From contig NZ_JAKZAH010000001.1 of assembly GCF_023156245.1 (NCBI RefSeq), positions 62,001 to 126,000 on the forward strand: a DNA stretch of 64,000 nt. Reading direction: 5' to 3'. The notes beneath the pieces were generated by a model that was not told the DNA's origin, ran no database searches, and worked only from the letters and a program-made list of their open reading frames with translations. Shown in pieces: positions 8,237-16,930 of the stretch (position 1 is its first letter; every line of letters starts with the position of its first letter). The stretch is from Marinobacter bryozoorum. Lineage in GTDB: Bacteria; Pseudomonadota; Gammaproteobacteria; Pseudomonadales; Oleiphilaceae. A program made the translations under genes and the position numbers.

Positions 8237-9625
8237 ATGCAGACGGCAAATCTATTTCCTCTGGTACTGATCCTGGCGGCCGTGGCCTACTGGCTGGCGT
8301 TCCAGCGATCCAGGGCCGTCGCAGCGCCCCTTGGAGGTGTCCGCCACCTGAAAGCGCTGCCTACCCACTACGCTGCCCGGGCCGCCCTGTGGAGTGCGAT
8401 TCCGGGGCTGATCGTACTGGCCCTGTGGACCGGTTTCGAAGGCAAGGTCATCCAGGGCATCGTGATGGGATCGCTACCCCAGGACATGTGGCCGGACTCG
8501 CCGGGCAAGGCCAGCCTGCTGCTCTCACAGATCAGCAACGTGGCGTCCGGAAGCCTTGACCCGGACCTGGCCTCGGAACCTATCGCCAAGGCGGCGGCAC
8601 TGCTGAAAACCCTGCGGGAGCAAAGCAGCCTGTTCATGACCATCCTGGTCATCCTGATCACGGTGCTCGGTGCTGCCTTCGCCTGGTTCCGGGTTGCGCC
8701 CCATATCAATGCCCGTAACAGCGTGGAAACCACCCTGCGGCGGATCTTCTTTGTCTGTGCCGCGCTGGCGGTGCTGATCACCCTGGGCATTGTCTTCTCG
8801 GTGATCCTGGAAACCGTCCGGTTCTTCGGCCGGGTACCCATTACCGATTTCCTGTTTGGCACCAGCTGGAGTCCCCAGACCGCCCTGCGTGCCGACCAGG
8901 TGGGTGCTGACGGCGCCTTCGGTGTTATTCCGTTGTTCACCGGTACCCTGCTGATCTCTGCTATCGCCCTGCTGGTGGCGGTGCCTACCGGGCTCCTGTC
9001 CGCCATTTATCTGTCCGAGTATGCCGGCAAGAAGGTCCGCTCCACCATCAAACCACTGCTGGAGCTGCTGGCGGGTATTCCTACCGTGGTCTACGGCTTT
9101 TTCGCGGCACTGACCGTGGCGCCGTTTATCCGTGACCTGGCAGAAAGCATTGGCCTGGAGGCCTCCTCCCAGAGTGCACTGGCAGCGGGCCTGGTTATGG
9201 GCATCATGATCATCCCGTTTGTCTCCTCCCTGTCGGACGACGTGATCAATGCCGTGCCCCAGAGCCTGCGGGATGGCTCCCTGGCCCTGGGGGCGACCCA
9301 GTCGGAGACCATGAAGAAGGTGATCTTCCCGGCGGCGCTGCCAGGCATCATGGGCGGTATCCTGCTGGCGGCCTCCCGCGCTATCGGCGAAACCATGATC
9401 GTGGTTATGGCCGCCGGGCTGGCCGCCAACCTTACTGCCAACCCCCTGGACTCGGTGACCACCGTTACCGTTCAGATTGCCACGCTGCTGGTGGGCGACC
9501 AGGAGTTTGACAGCGCCAAGACCCTGTCGGCCTTCGCCCTGGGCATGCTGCTGTTCATTGTTACCCTGGCATTGAACGTGTTGGCCCTGAAAATCGTGCG
9601 GAAATATAGGGAGCAGTATGAGTAA
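8237..9625 (+). CDS. pstC: Phosphate ABC transporter permease PstC
   Basis: A 462-residue inner-membrane permease, much longer than the roughly 320-residue E. coli PstC because of an N-terminal region (residues 1-150) with two extra hydrophobic segments separated by a periplasmic-looking stretch. The C-terminal permease half contains the EAA-type motif SLRDGSLALGATQSETMKKV. The ATG at 8237 has only a weak ribosome site. The gene overlaps pstA by 8 bp, so the two permease subunits are likely made together. It forms the high-affinity phosphate channel with PstA. Confidence 0.92.
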   Translation: MQTANLFPLVLILAAVAYWLAFQRSRAVAAPLGGVRHLKALPTHYAARAALWSAIPGLIVLALWTGFEGKVIQGIVMGSLPQDMWPDSPGKASLLLSQISNVASGSLDPDLASEPIAKAAALLKTLREQSSLFMTILVILITVLGAAFAWFRVAPHINARNSVETTLRRIFFVCAALAVLITLGIVFSVILETVRFFGRVPITDFLFGTSWSPQTALRADQVGADGAFGVIPLFTGTLLISAIALLVAVPTGLLSAIYLSEYAGKKVRSTIKPLLELLAGIPTVVYGFFAALTVAPFIRDLAESIGLEASSQSALAAGLVMGIMIIPFVSSLSDDVINAVPQSLRDGSLALGATQSETMKKVIFPAALPGIMGGILLAASRAIGETMIVVMAAGLAANLTANPLDSVTTVTVQIATLLVGDQEFDSAKTLSAFALGMLLFIVTLALNVLALKIVRKYREQYE

Positions 9626-10895
9626 TTCATCGTCCCAGGTGGAGATTGTCCGCCAGTCACTCAGGCGTCGCTATCGCAAGGAACGCCGCTTCCGGATGTA
9701 TGGCATCGCCGCCATCGCCGTGGCCCTTTTGTCGCTGTTCATCCTGTTTGCCGACATCATCGGCAAGGGCTACACCGGTTTCCTGAAAACCACGGTCACC
9801 CTGGAGGTTGAGCTGGACGGCGACACCATGTACCTGGAGGATCCGACCAACCCGGATGAAATCGCGATGGCGGATTTCACTGCTCCGATCATTGCGGCAT
9901 TGCAGACCCATTTCCCCGAGGCTGAGGGCAGTGCCGCGAACCGGGAACTCGCCCGGCTGGTGGGTAGCTATGCCGCCAGTGATATCCGGGACCTGCTGGA
10001 GGCGAACCCGGACTTGCTCGGTACCATCCAGACCATGGAGTTCCTGGCCCACGACACGGTATCGGTCTACGTCAAACACGCCGACAACCCCCGCTATACC
10101 GTGCGCCTGTCCGAGCGGCAGCAGCAGTGGGTCGATGAGCTGATGGAAAAGGGCGTGATCGAGACCGGTTTCAACGACATCCTGTTCAGCAAGGGGGATT
10201 CCCGGGAACCGGCCAATGCCGGCATCCTGAGTGCCATTGTAGGCTCCCTGCTGACCATGTTCGTGACCCTGGTGATCTCGTTCCCGGTTGGTGTTGCGGC
10301 GGCGGTGTACCTGGAGGAGTTTGCCCCCCAGAACCGGCTCACGGACTTCATTGAGGTCAATATCAACAACCTGGCTGCGGTACCGTCCATTATCTTCGGC
10401 CTGCTGGGCCTGGCGGTGTTTATCGGCCTGTTCGGTATGCCCCGCTCGGTACCGGTGGTCGGTGGCCTGGTGCTGGCGCTGATGACCGTGCCGACCATCA
10501 TTATCTCGAGCCGGGCGGCCATCAAGAGCGTGCCGCCGTCTATCCGTGAAGCCGCCGAGGGCATTGGCGCGTCCAGGATGCAGGTGGTACTGCACCATGT
10601 GGTGCCGCTGGCCATGCCCGGCATGCTGACCGGCTCGATCATCGGTATGGCCCAGGCCCTGGGTGAAACCGCTCCGCTGCTCCTGATCGGCATGGTGGCC
10701 TTTATCGTCGATGTGCCTGATGGCCTGTTCGACGCCGCCACCGTGCTCCCGGTCCAGATTTACCTGTGGGCGAGCAGCGCCGAGCAGGGCTTCATCGAAC
10801 TGGCGTCAGCGGGCATCATGGTCCTGCTGACCTTCATGATCAGTATGAATGCACTGGCGATCTGGCTGCGCAAGCGCCTTGAGCGTCGCTGGTAG
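9618..10895 (+). CDS. pstA: Phosphate ABC transporter permease PstA
   Basis: A 425-residue inner-membrane permease. Like PstC it is longer than the E. coli form (about 296 residues); the extra part is a transmembrane segment near residue 40 followed by about 150 hydrophilic residues likely in the periplasm, then the permease core with the EAA-type loop [20 protein letters not shown]. The start overlaps the end of pstC. The long hydrophilic insert is typical of this marine Pst subtype and has no assigned function that I know of. Confidence 0.92.
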   Translation: MSNSSSQVEIVRQSLRRRYRKERRFRMYGIAAIAVALLSLFILFADIIGKGYTGFLKTTVTLEVELDGDTMYLEDPTNPDEIAMADFTAPIIAALQTHFPEAEGSAANRELARLVGSYAASDIRDLLEANPDLLGTIQTMEFLAHDTVSVYVKHADNPRYTVRLSERQQQWVDELMEKGVIETGFNDILFSKGDSREPANAGILSAIVGSLLTMFVTLVISFPVGVAAAVYLEEFAPQNRLTDFIEVNINNLAAVPSIIFGLLGLAVFIGLFGMPRSVPVVGGLVLALMTVPTIIISSRAAIKSVPPSIREAAEGIGASRMQVVLHHVVPLAMPGMLTGSIIGMAQALGETAPLLLIGMVAFIVDVPDGLFDAATVLPVQIYLWASSAEQGFIELASAGIMVLLTFMISMNALAIWLRKRLERRW

Positions 10896-10903
10896 GAGAT
10901 TTT

Positions 10904-11803
10904 ATGAACAGTATCAATTCCACGATTCCGGGAGATGCAACCATGCCAGAAAAGGCACCACTGGCCGTGGAGGATCCGGTGACTGAAGAGCGCCGTGAAA
11001 CGGTCGAGATTGAGGAAGGCAAGACCGTTGGCATCCCGTTCAGCGATAATCCGAAATTCGCGTTGCGCAATGTGGAGGTCTCCTACGGCGATACCCGTGC
11101 CATTCGCAATATCAGCCTGGACATCGCCCGCAACGAGGTCATTGCCTTTATCGGCCCGTCCGGCTGTGGCAAGTCCACCTTCCTGCGTTGCCTGAACCGC
11201 ATGAATGACAGCATCGATACCTGTCGGGTGAAGGGCTCGTTGATGCTCGATGGCGACGATATCTACGATCCGCGTCGGGATGTGGTGGAGTTGCGGGCCC
11301 GGGTAGGCATGGTGTTCCAGAAGCCCAACCCGTTTCCCAAGTCGATCTACGAGAACGTGGCTTACGGCCCCCGTATCCACGGCCTGGCCAACCGCAAGTC
11401 TGACCTGGACGAAATCGTTGAGAGCAGCCTGCGCAAGGCCGGTCTGTGGGACGAGGTAAAAGACCGTCTGGACGCCACGGCGACCGGGATGTCGGGCGGC
11501 CAGCAGCAGCGGCTGTGTATTGCCCGGGCCATCGCCGTGAGCCCGGAAGTGATCCTGATGGACGAGCCCTGCTCCGCCCTGGACCCCATCGCTACCGCCA
11601 AGGTCGAGGAGCTCATCGCCGAAATGTCCGAGAGCTATACTATCGTCATCGTGACCCACTCCATGCAGCAGGCCGCCCGGGTTTCCCATCGCACGGCCTA
11701 TTTCCACCTGGGACACCTGGTGGAGGTCAACGAGACCAACAAGGTGTTCACGGCGCCGGAGCATGAACTTACCGAGTCCTACATTACCGGTCGTTTCGGC
11801 TGA
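10904..11803 (+). CDS. pstB: Phosphate ABC transporter ATP-binding protein PstB
   Basis: A 299-residue cytosolic ATPase of the Pst complex. Walker A is GPSGCGKST at residues 84-92, the signature is [15 protein letters not shown], and Walker B is [13 protein letters not shown], with the PstB-typical [21 protein letters not shown] between them. An N-terminal extension of about 45 residues precedes the ABC domain. GTAGGAGA sits close before the ATG at 10904; an ATG at 10943 is a shorter alternative. Eight bases separate it from pstA. Confidence 0.95.
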   Translation: MNSINSTIPGDATMPEKAPLAVEDPVTEERRETVEIEEGKTVGIPFSDNPKFALRNVEVSYGDTRAIRNISLDIARNEVIAFIGPSGCGKSTFLRCLNRMNDSIDTCRVKGSLMLDGDDIYDPRRDVVELRARVGMVFQKPNPFPKSIYENVAYGPRIHGLANRKSDLDEIVESSLRKAGLWDEVKDRLDATATGMSGGQQQRLCIARAIAVSPEVILMDEPCSALDPIATAKVEELIAEMSESYTIVIVTHSMQQAARVSHRTAYFHLGHLVEVNETNKVFTAPEHELTESYITGRFG

Positions 11804-11835
11804 TTCAGGTCACGATTACAAGGAGCACCTACGCT

Positions 11836-12558
11836 ATGCCAAACAGAAAAGACGACATGTATGGGGATCATATTTCCCATCAGTTCAACGATGACCTGTC
11901 CAGCCTGAAGAACGACTTCCTCAAGATGGGCGGCCTGGTGGAACAGCAAACCATCGACGCGGTCAATGCCCTGATTGACGGCGACGGCCAGGCTGCCGAC
12001 GAGATCCGCGCCCGGGACAAGGTGGTGGACAAGATGGAAATGGACCTGGATGAAGAGGCTATCCGTCTCATTGCCCGTCGCCAGCCGGCTGCCCGGGACC
12101 TGCGCTTCGTGATTTCGGTGATCAAGATGGTGGCCGACCTGGAGCGGGTAGGGGACGAGGCCAAGAAAATTGCCAAGTTTGGCCTGACCCTGGCGGAAGA
12201 AGGCCAGGCGCCCCGGGGGTATGTGGAAGTTCGTCATATCGCGAACCATGTGACCTCGATGCTGCACGACGCGCTGGATGCCTTCTCCCGCCTGGATGCG
12301 GAGCAGGCTTTGCGGGTCATGAAAGAAGACAAGCGGGTGGACGAGGAATACCAGGCGGCGGCTCGTACACTGCTGACCTTCATGATGGAAGACAGCCGCA
12401 GCATTTCGCGTTGTATGGCCGTGATGTGGGTGCTACGAGCACTGGAGCGGGTCGGTGACCACGCCTGTAATATCGCAGAGAACGTAATCTACATGGTGGA
12501 AGGCGAGGATGTTCGCCACACCCCGGTGGAAGAGGCCGAAAAGTTGGTCGGCCGGTAA
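11836..12558 (+). CDS. phoU: PhoU phosphate signalling protein
   Basis: A 240-residue cytosolic regulator that links Pst transport to the PhoR/PhoB system. It shows the two repeated three-helix bundles of PhoU, each with an acidic metal-binding helix (RARDKVVDKMEMDLDEEA in the first, ALERVGDHACNIAE in the second). It follows pstB by 32 bp with AGGAG ahead of the start. As the last gene of the operon it is followed by a long hairpin at 12606-12653. phoB and phoR are not in the window. Confidence 0.94.
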   Translation: MPNRKDDMYGDHISHQFNDDLSSLKNDFLKMGGLVEQQTIDAVNALIDGDGQAADEIRARDKVVDKMEMDLDEEAIRLIARRQPAARDLRFVISVIKMVADLERVGDEAKKIAKFGLTLAEEGQAPRGYVEVRHIANHVTSMLHDALDAFSRLDAEQALRVMKEDKRVDEEYQAAARTLLTFMMEDSRSISRCMAVMWVLRALERVGDHACNIAENVIYMVEGEDVRHTPVEEAEKLVGR

Positions 12559-12605
12559 GTTTCGCTGTCGCAGGCACCCTGGACTCGGGTTATTATATGT
12601 AGTTA

Positions 12606-12653
12606 CAGGCGGCACAAAGACCCCCTTCTCCGGGTATGGCTTTGTGCCGCCTG
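12606..12653 (+). terminator. Long hairpin after phoU
   Basis: Perfect 14-bp arms CAGGCGGCACAAAG and its complement enclose a 20-nt loop, 48 bp after the phoU stop. The stem is strong but is followed by TTCAAC rather than a clean U-run, so it may be a terminator of modest strength or an mRNA 3' stabiliser. Confidence 0.55.
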
Positions 12654-12697
12654 TTCAACTAGTCTGAAGGTGTAACGCCAGCACAGGGTATTTGGCT

Positions 12698-14212
12698 ATG
12701 GCTTCCAGGCCAGCTTACGACGGGGACTCCCCTGGCTCCCCCAGCTTGCAGTCGGAGTTGGCCTCCGGCGTTCCGGGGGTCCTCTTCTGCTATCAGCTCA
12801 GCGAAGACAGAACCCGCCACCATTATCCCTTCATCAGCCGCCGTGTTGAAGACCTCTTTGATCTTGATCCGCTCAGGTTGCAGGTGGATGCCTCGGCTGT
12901 TTTTTCCATCATTCATCCGGATGATCGCCCCGGTGTAATGCCCTCCGTCAAGGCCTCGGCTGAAAGCCTGGAACCCTGGCAGTACCAGGCCAGGTTGCGC
13001 CTGAAAGATGGCACCTACCACTGGTTCGAGGCTCACTCGGTACCACGGCGGGAAGCGGACGGCAGTACGCTTTGGTACGGGCAGTTCACCGATATCCAGG
13101 CCCACAAGGAACTGGAGGCGGATCTGCGGCAAAAAGAAGCCGAGTCCGCGTATCAGTTACAGTTCCACAAGTTGCTGGCAAGCCTGTCTTCGGACTTCAT
13201 CAACTCCTCAATTGGCGATATCGACAAGGAGATAGACCGGTTCCTGTCCCGCATCGGTGTCTTTTTTGACGTCGACCGGGTGTACCTCTACCGGTTTTCC
13301 GAGGGACTGACGCGGATGACCAACACCCACGAGTGGTGTCGCCCGGGTGTACCGGCCCTCAAGATGTCGCAGCAGGAAGTGGATATCAGCGGCTTTCGGT
13401 GGTGGCAGGAGCAGAGCAGCAATCTGTTGCAGAACAACCGGGTGGTGTTTATCGAGGATGTCAGCAAATTGCCCGCCTCTGCAGGCCCCGAAAAATCGTT
13501 ACTGGAGGGGCAGGGTGTGGCCGCCATGTTCTGCATCCCCATCGTCACACGGGGCACGGTAGACGGGTTCTTCGGTATGGACTCCCTTACGGTAAGACAC
13601 TGGCGGCAGGACCTGTCTGATTTACTGATACTGGTGGCGAACCTGCTGGCCCAGGCACTGGAGCGCTTCCGCCTGGAGCAGGAGCTGCTCAACCAGTCCA
13701 TTCGTGATCCACTGACCGGTATTCATAATCGCCGTTACCTGGAGCCCCGCCTTGACGAGATGCTGGCCCGGTACCAGCGCTCGGGAGAGGGCTTTGCCCT
13801 CGCCATGCTGGATATAGACCATTTCAAACTGGTTAATGACACCTATGGCCACCTGGCAGGGGACCAGGTGTTGCAGGCGTTTGCCCGCTTGTTGCAGGAG
13901 CAGTGCCGCGCCACGGATGTGGCGGCCCGTTACGGCGGGGAGGAGTTCATACTGGCGTTGGCAGACGTGACCCCGGAACGGGCCAGGTGGGCCCTGGAGC
14001 GGGTGATCGATGAAGTGCGGGCGCTGTCTGTCAGCTATCATGGGCAGGACATACCCGTGACCGCCAGCGCTGGCCTGGTCCATGTGAGTGACCTGGAAAC
14101 GGCCACGGCCAGTGCGGATGAGCTGATAACCGAAGCCGACCGTCGGCTATACCGGGCCAAGCGTTCCGGCCGGAACTGCCTGATTGATGCATCAGGGTCA
14201 TTACCACTATAA
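12698..14212 (+). CDS. PAS-GAF-GGDEF diguanylate cyclase
   Basis: A 504-residue protein without membrane segments. A PAS_3-type fold (residues about 20-140, ending in WYGQFTDIQAHKELE) is followed by a GAF-like domain (about 165-320) and a GGDEF domain (about 340-500) with the active-site motif GGEEF near residue 415 and the metal aspartate in MLDIDHFKLVNDTYGH. It should synthesise cyclic di-GMP from GTP in response to an unknown cytosolic cue. The ATG at 12698 is preceded by AGGG at good spacing; a TTG two codons earlier is possible. No inhibitory RxxD site is obvious to me. It stands alone between phoU and the next unit. Confidence 0.88.
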   Translation: MASRPAYDGDSPGSPSLQSELASGVPGVLFCYQLSEDRTRHHYPFISRRVEDLFDLDPLRLQVDASAVFSIIHPDDRPGVMPSVKASAESLEPWQYQARLRLKDGTYHWFEAHSVPRREADGSTLWYGQFTDIQAHKELEADLRQKEAESAYQLQFHKLLASLSSDFINSSIGDIDKEIDRFLSRIGVFFDVDRVYLYRFSEGLTRMTNTHEWCRPGVPALKMSQQEVDISGFRWWQEQSSNLLQNNRVVFIEDVSKLPASAGPEKSLLEGQGVAAMFCIPIVTRGTVDGFFGMDSLTVRHWRQDLSDLLILVANLLAQALERFRLEQELLNQSIRDPLTGIHNRRYLEPRLDEMLARYQRSGEGFALAMLDIDHFKLVNDTYGHLAGDQVLQAFARLLQEQCRATDVAARYGGEEFILALADVTPERARWALERVIDEVRALSVSYHGQDIPVTASAGLVHVSDLETATASADELITEADRRLYRAKRSGRNCLIDASGSLPL

Positions 14213-14288
14213 GAAAACCGTATTTCACTTTATATTACCTTCCAGTATATGCTTAGAACTAAATCAGCATTACCCGGGAGGTAAGGTT

Positions 14289-15155
14289 ATGTCCAACCCC
14301 ATCGTTCAGCACTTTTTCGACGAGCCCACCAATACATTCAGCTACGTGGTTCGTGACCCTGACAGCAATGCCTGCGCGATCCTGGACTCGGTACTCGACT
14401 TTGACTATGCCGCCGGTCGTACCGATGTGCGCTCGGCAGACGAGATCATTGCCTATATTGAACGGGAAGGCCTGGTGGTGGAATGGATACTGGAGACCCA
14501 CGTCCATGCCGATCACCTGTCGGCAGCGCCCTACCTGCACGAGCGGCTCGGGGGCAAGACCGGCATCGGCGCCCACATCATGGATGTGCAGGAAATCTTC
14601 GGCAAGGCGTTCAACGCCGGTACCGAGTTCGCCCGTGACGGCAGCCAGTTTGACCGGCTGTTCCGGGAAGGCGATACCTTCAACATTGGTGGCCTGGAAG
14701 GCCGGGTGTTGCATACGCCGGGCCACACGCCCGCCTGCCTGACCTATGTGATCGGCGATGCGGCGTTTGTCGGCGACACCCTGTTCATGCCGGATTACGG
14801 TACCGCCCGTTGTGATTTCCCCGGTGGTGACGCCCGCACCCTGTACCGCTCCATCCAGAAGGTATTGAGCCTGCCGGCTGAGACCCGGATCTTCCTCTGC
14901 CACGACTACAAGGCGCCGGGGCGGGATGAGTATCACCATATGACCACGGTGGCAGAGCAGCGCGAGGCCAACGTGCACGTGCATGAGGGGGTCAGCGAGG
15001 AGGAGTTCGTCAGGATGCGCACCGAGCGGGACGCCACCCTGGATATGCCCCGCCTGATCCTGCCCTCGGTGCAGGTAAACATGCGCGCGGGACACATGCC
15101 GCCGGCGGAGGATAATGGCCAGGTTTACCTGAAAGTACCGATCAACCGGTTCTGA
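14289..15155 (+). CDS. Metallo-beta-lactamase-fold protein, persulfide-dioxygenase-like
   Basis: A 288-residue MBL-fold enzyme. The metal motif HVHADH is at residues 71-76, with further ligands in HTPGHTP and GDTLFMPDYGTARCDFPGG. The latter string, and LCHDYKAPGRDEYHHMTT, are typical of ETHE1/Blh-type sulfur dioxygenases, which oxidise glutathione persulfide, rather than of beta-lactamases or glyoxalase II. Start chosen at 14289, preceded by GGGAGGTAAGG; an upstream GTG-like extension lacks family residues. It is 11 bp from a SulP permease, so both probably act on sulfur compounds. No BigR-type regulator gene is adjacent. Confidence 0.82.
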   Translation: MSNPIVQHFFDEPTNTFSYVVRDPDSNACAILDSVLDFDYAAGRTDVRSADEIIAYIEREGLVVEWILETHVHADHLSAAPYLHERLGGKTGIGAHIMDVQEIFGKAFNAGTEFARDGSQFDRLFREGDTFNIGGLEGRVLHTPGHTPACLTYVIGDAAFVGDTLFMPDYGTARCDFPGGDARTLYRSIQKVLSLPAETRIFLCHDYKAPGRDEYHHMTTVAEQREANVHVHEGVSEEEFVRMRTERDATLDMPRLILPSVQVNMRAGHMPPAEDNGQVYLKVPINRF

Positions 15156-15166
15156 GGTCAGCGATC

Positions 15167-16930
15167 GTGAAGCTGACCCGTTTCCTGCCGGTACTGGACT
15201 GGCTGCCGCACTACAACCGGTCTACCCTGGCCAGTGACCTGCTGGCGGCGGTGATTGTCACCGTCATGCTGATTCCCCAGTCGCTGGCCTATGCCATGCT
15301 GGCGGGCCTGCCACCCCAGGTGGGCCTTTATGCCAGCATCCTGCCGCTGGTGCTCTATGCCGTGTTCGGTTCCAGCCGGACGCTGTCGGTGGGGCCAGTG
15401 GCGGTCGCTTCACTGATGACCGCGGCAGCCCTGGGCAAGTTGTTCGAGCCAGGCTCAGGTGAATACTTGGCGGGTGCGATCCTGCTGGCGGTCATGTCCG
15501 GGCTGATGCTGGTGCTGATGGGCGTGTTCCGGCTGGGTTTCCTGGCCAACTTTCTCAGCCACCCGGTGATCTCCGGCTTTATTACCGCGTCCGGCCTGGT
15601 GATTGCCGCCAGCCAGCTCAAGCACCTGTTCGGGGTGAGCTTCGACGGCCATAACCTGCTGGAATTGCTGACCGGGCTGGTTGGGCAATTGGGGAATATC
15701 CACTGGCCCACCCTGGTCATCGGGTTCGGTGCCCTGCTGTTCCTGGTGGCCGCCCGTCGCTACCTGCAGCCCTTGCTGATGAAGGTGGGGCTGTCCCGGG
15801 CGGCCGCGGGCATGCTGACCAAGACCGCGCCGATCCTGGCCGTGGTGGTGACCACCCTGGTAACCTGGCTGCTGCGCCTGGATCAGAGCGGTGTGGCGGT
15901 GGTCGGAGATGTTCCCGGAGGCCTGCCGGGCCTGGTCATGCCCAGCCTGAACCTGTCCCTGTGGCAGCAGCTGGCGGTGAGTGCCCTGCTGATCAGTATC
16001 GTCGGTTTCGTGGAATCCGTATCCGTGGGCCAGACCCTGGCGGCCAAGCGCCGGCAGCGCATCGACCCGGACCAGGAACTGGTGGGCCTCGGCGCTGCCA
16101 ACCTGGCCGCCGGTTTCTCCGGCGGCATGCCGGTGACCGGCGGGTTTTCCCGCTCGGTGGTGAACTTCGACGCCGGGGCGGAAACCCCGGCTGCAGGCGT
16201 CTATACCGGCGTGGGTATTGCCCTGGCCACCTTGCTGCTGACCCCCGCCATTGCCATGTTGCCGGTAGCCACACTGGCGGCCACCATTATCGTTGCGGTG
16301 GCAACCCTGATTGATTTTCCCGCGATTGTCCGGACCTGGCGCTATTCCCGTGCCGACTTCATGGCCATGCTCGCCACCATCGTGCTGACCCTGGGGCACA
16401 GTGTGGAGGCCGGTATCGTCGCTGGCGTGGTTCTGTCCCTCTGGTTATTCCTCTATCGCACCAGCCGGCCCCACAGTGCCATTGTCGGGCGAGTGCCCGG
16501 TACCGAGCATTTCCGTAACGTGCGCCGCCACCAGGTGGAAACCCGCCCGGAACTGGCCATGCTGCGAGTGGATGAAAGCCTGTATTTCGCCAATGCCCGC
16601 TTCCTGGAGGACTGTGTGCTGGACCTGGTGAGCAGTCGTCCCGAATTGAAAGACGTGGTACTGGTCTGCCCGGCGGTCAACCTGGTTGACGCCTCGGCGC
16701 TGGAAAGCCTGGAGGCGATCAATGAGCGACTTCACGACAGCGGGGTAAGGCTGCACCTGTCGGAGGTAAAGGGTCCGGTGATGGACCGCCTGCGGCGAAC
16801 CTCGTTCCTGGAGAGCCTGACGGGCAAGGTGTATCTCACCACCTTCCAGGCCTGGCAGGCCCTGACGCCGTCAGAAGTGGCCGGCGACGAGGCGCTGGCG
16901 GGTGACATCGGCCAGCACGCGCAGGGGTGA
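15167..16930 (+). CDS. SulP-family anion permease with STAS domain
   Basis: A 587-residue inner-membrane transporter. About twelve hydrophobic segments cover residues 20-430, starting with the SulP signature DLLAAVIVTVMLIPQSLAYA, and a cytosolic STAS domain (about 445-560, with VVLVCPAVNLVDASALESLE) follows. Substrates of the family include sulfate and bicarbonate. Proximity to the persulfide-dioxygenase-like gene makes sulfate or sulfite plausible but unproven. The start at 15167 is GTG with weak ribosome site. The last 60 bp overlap the 3' end of the convergent gene on the other strand. Confidence 0.88.
   Translation: MKLTRFLPVLDWLPHYNRSTLASDLLAAVIVTVMLIPQSLAYAMLAGLPPQVGLYASILPLVLYAVFGSSRTLSVGPVAVASLMTAAALGKLFEPGSGEYLAGAILLAVMSGLMLVLMGVFRLGFLANFLSHPVISGFITASGLVIAASQLKHLFGVSFDGHNLLELLTGLVGQLGNIHWPTLVIGFGALLFLVAARRYLQPLLMKVGLSRAAAGMLTKTAPILAVVVTTLVTWLLRLDQSGVAVVGDVPGGLPGLVMPSLNLSLWQQLAVSALLISIVGFVESVSVGQTLAAKRRQRIDPDQELVGLGAANLAAGFSGGMPVTGGFSRSVVNFDAGAETPAAGVYTGVGIALATLLLTPAIAMLPVATLAATIIVAVATLIDFPAIVRTWRYSRADFMAMLATIVLTLGHSVEAGIVAGVVLSLWLFLYRTSRPHSAIVGRVPGTEHFRNVRRHQVETRPELAMLRVDESLYFANARFLEDCVLDLVSSRPELKDVVLVCPAVNLVDASALESLEAINERLHDSGVRLHLSEVKGPVMDRLRRTSFLESLTGKVYLTTFQAWQALTPSEVAGDEALAGDIGQHAQG

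Noticed and set aside
14213-14288. BigR-like operator ahead of the persulfide-dioxygenase-like gene
   Set aside because: The AT-rich stretch ATATTACCTTCCAGTATAT is only an imperfect palindrome and no ArsR-family gene is near.
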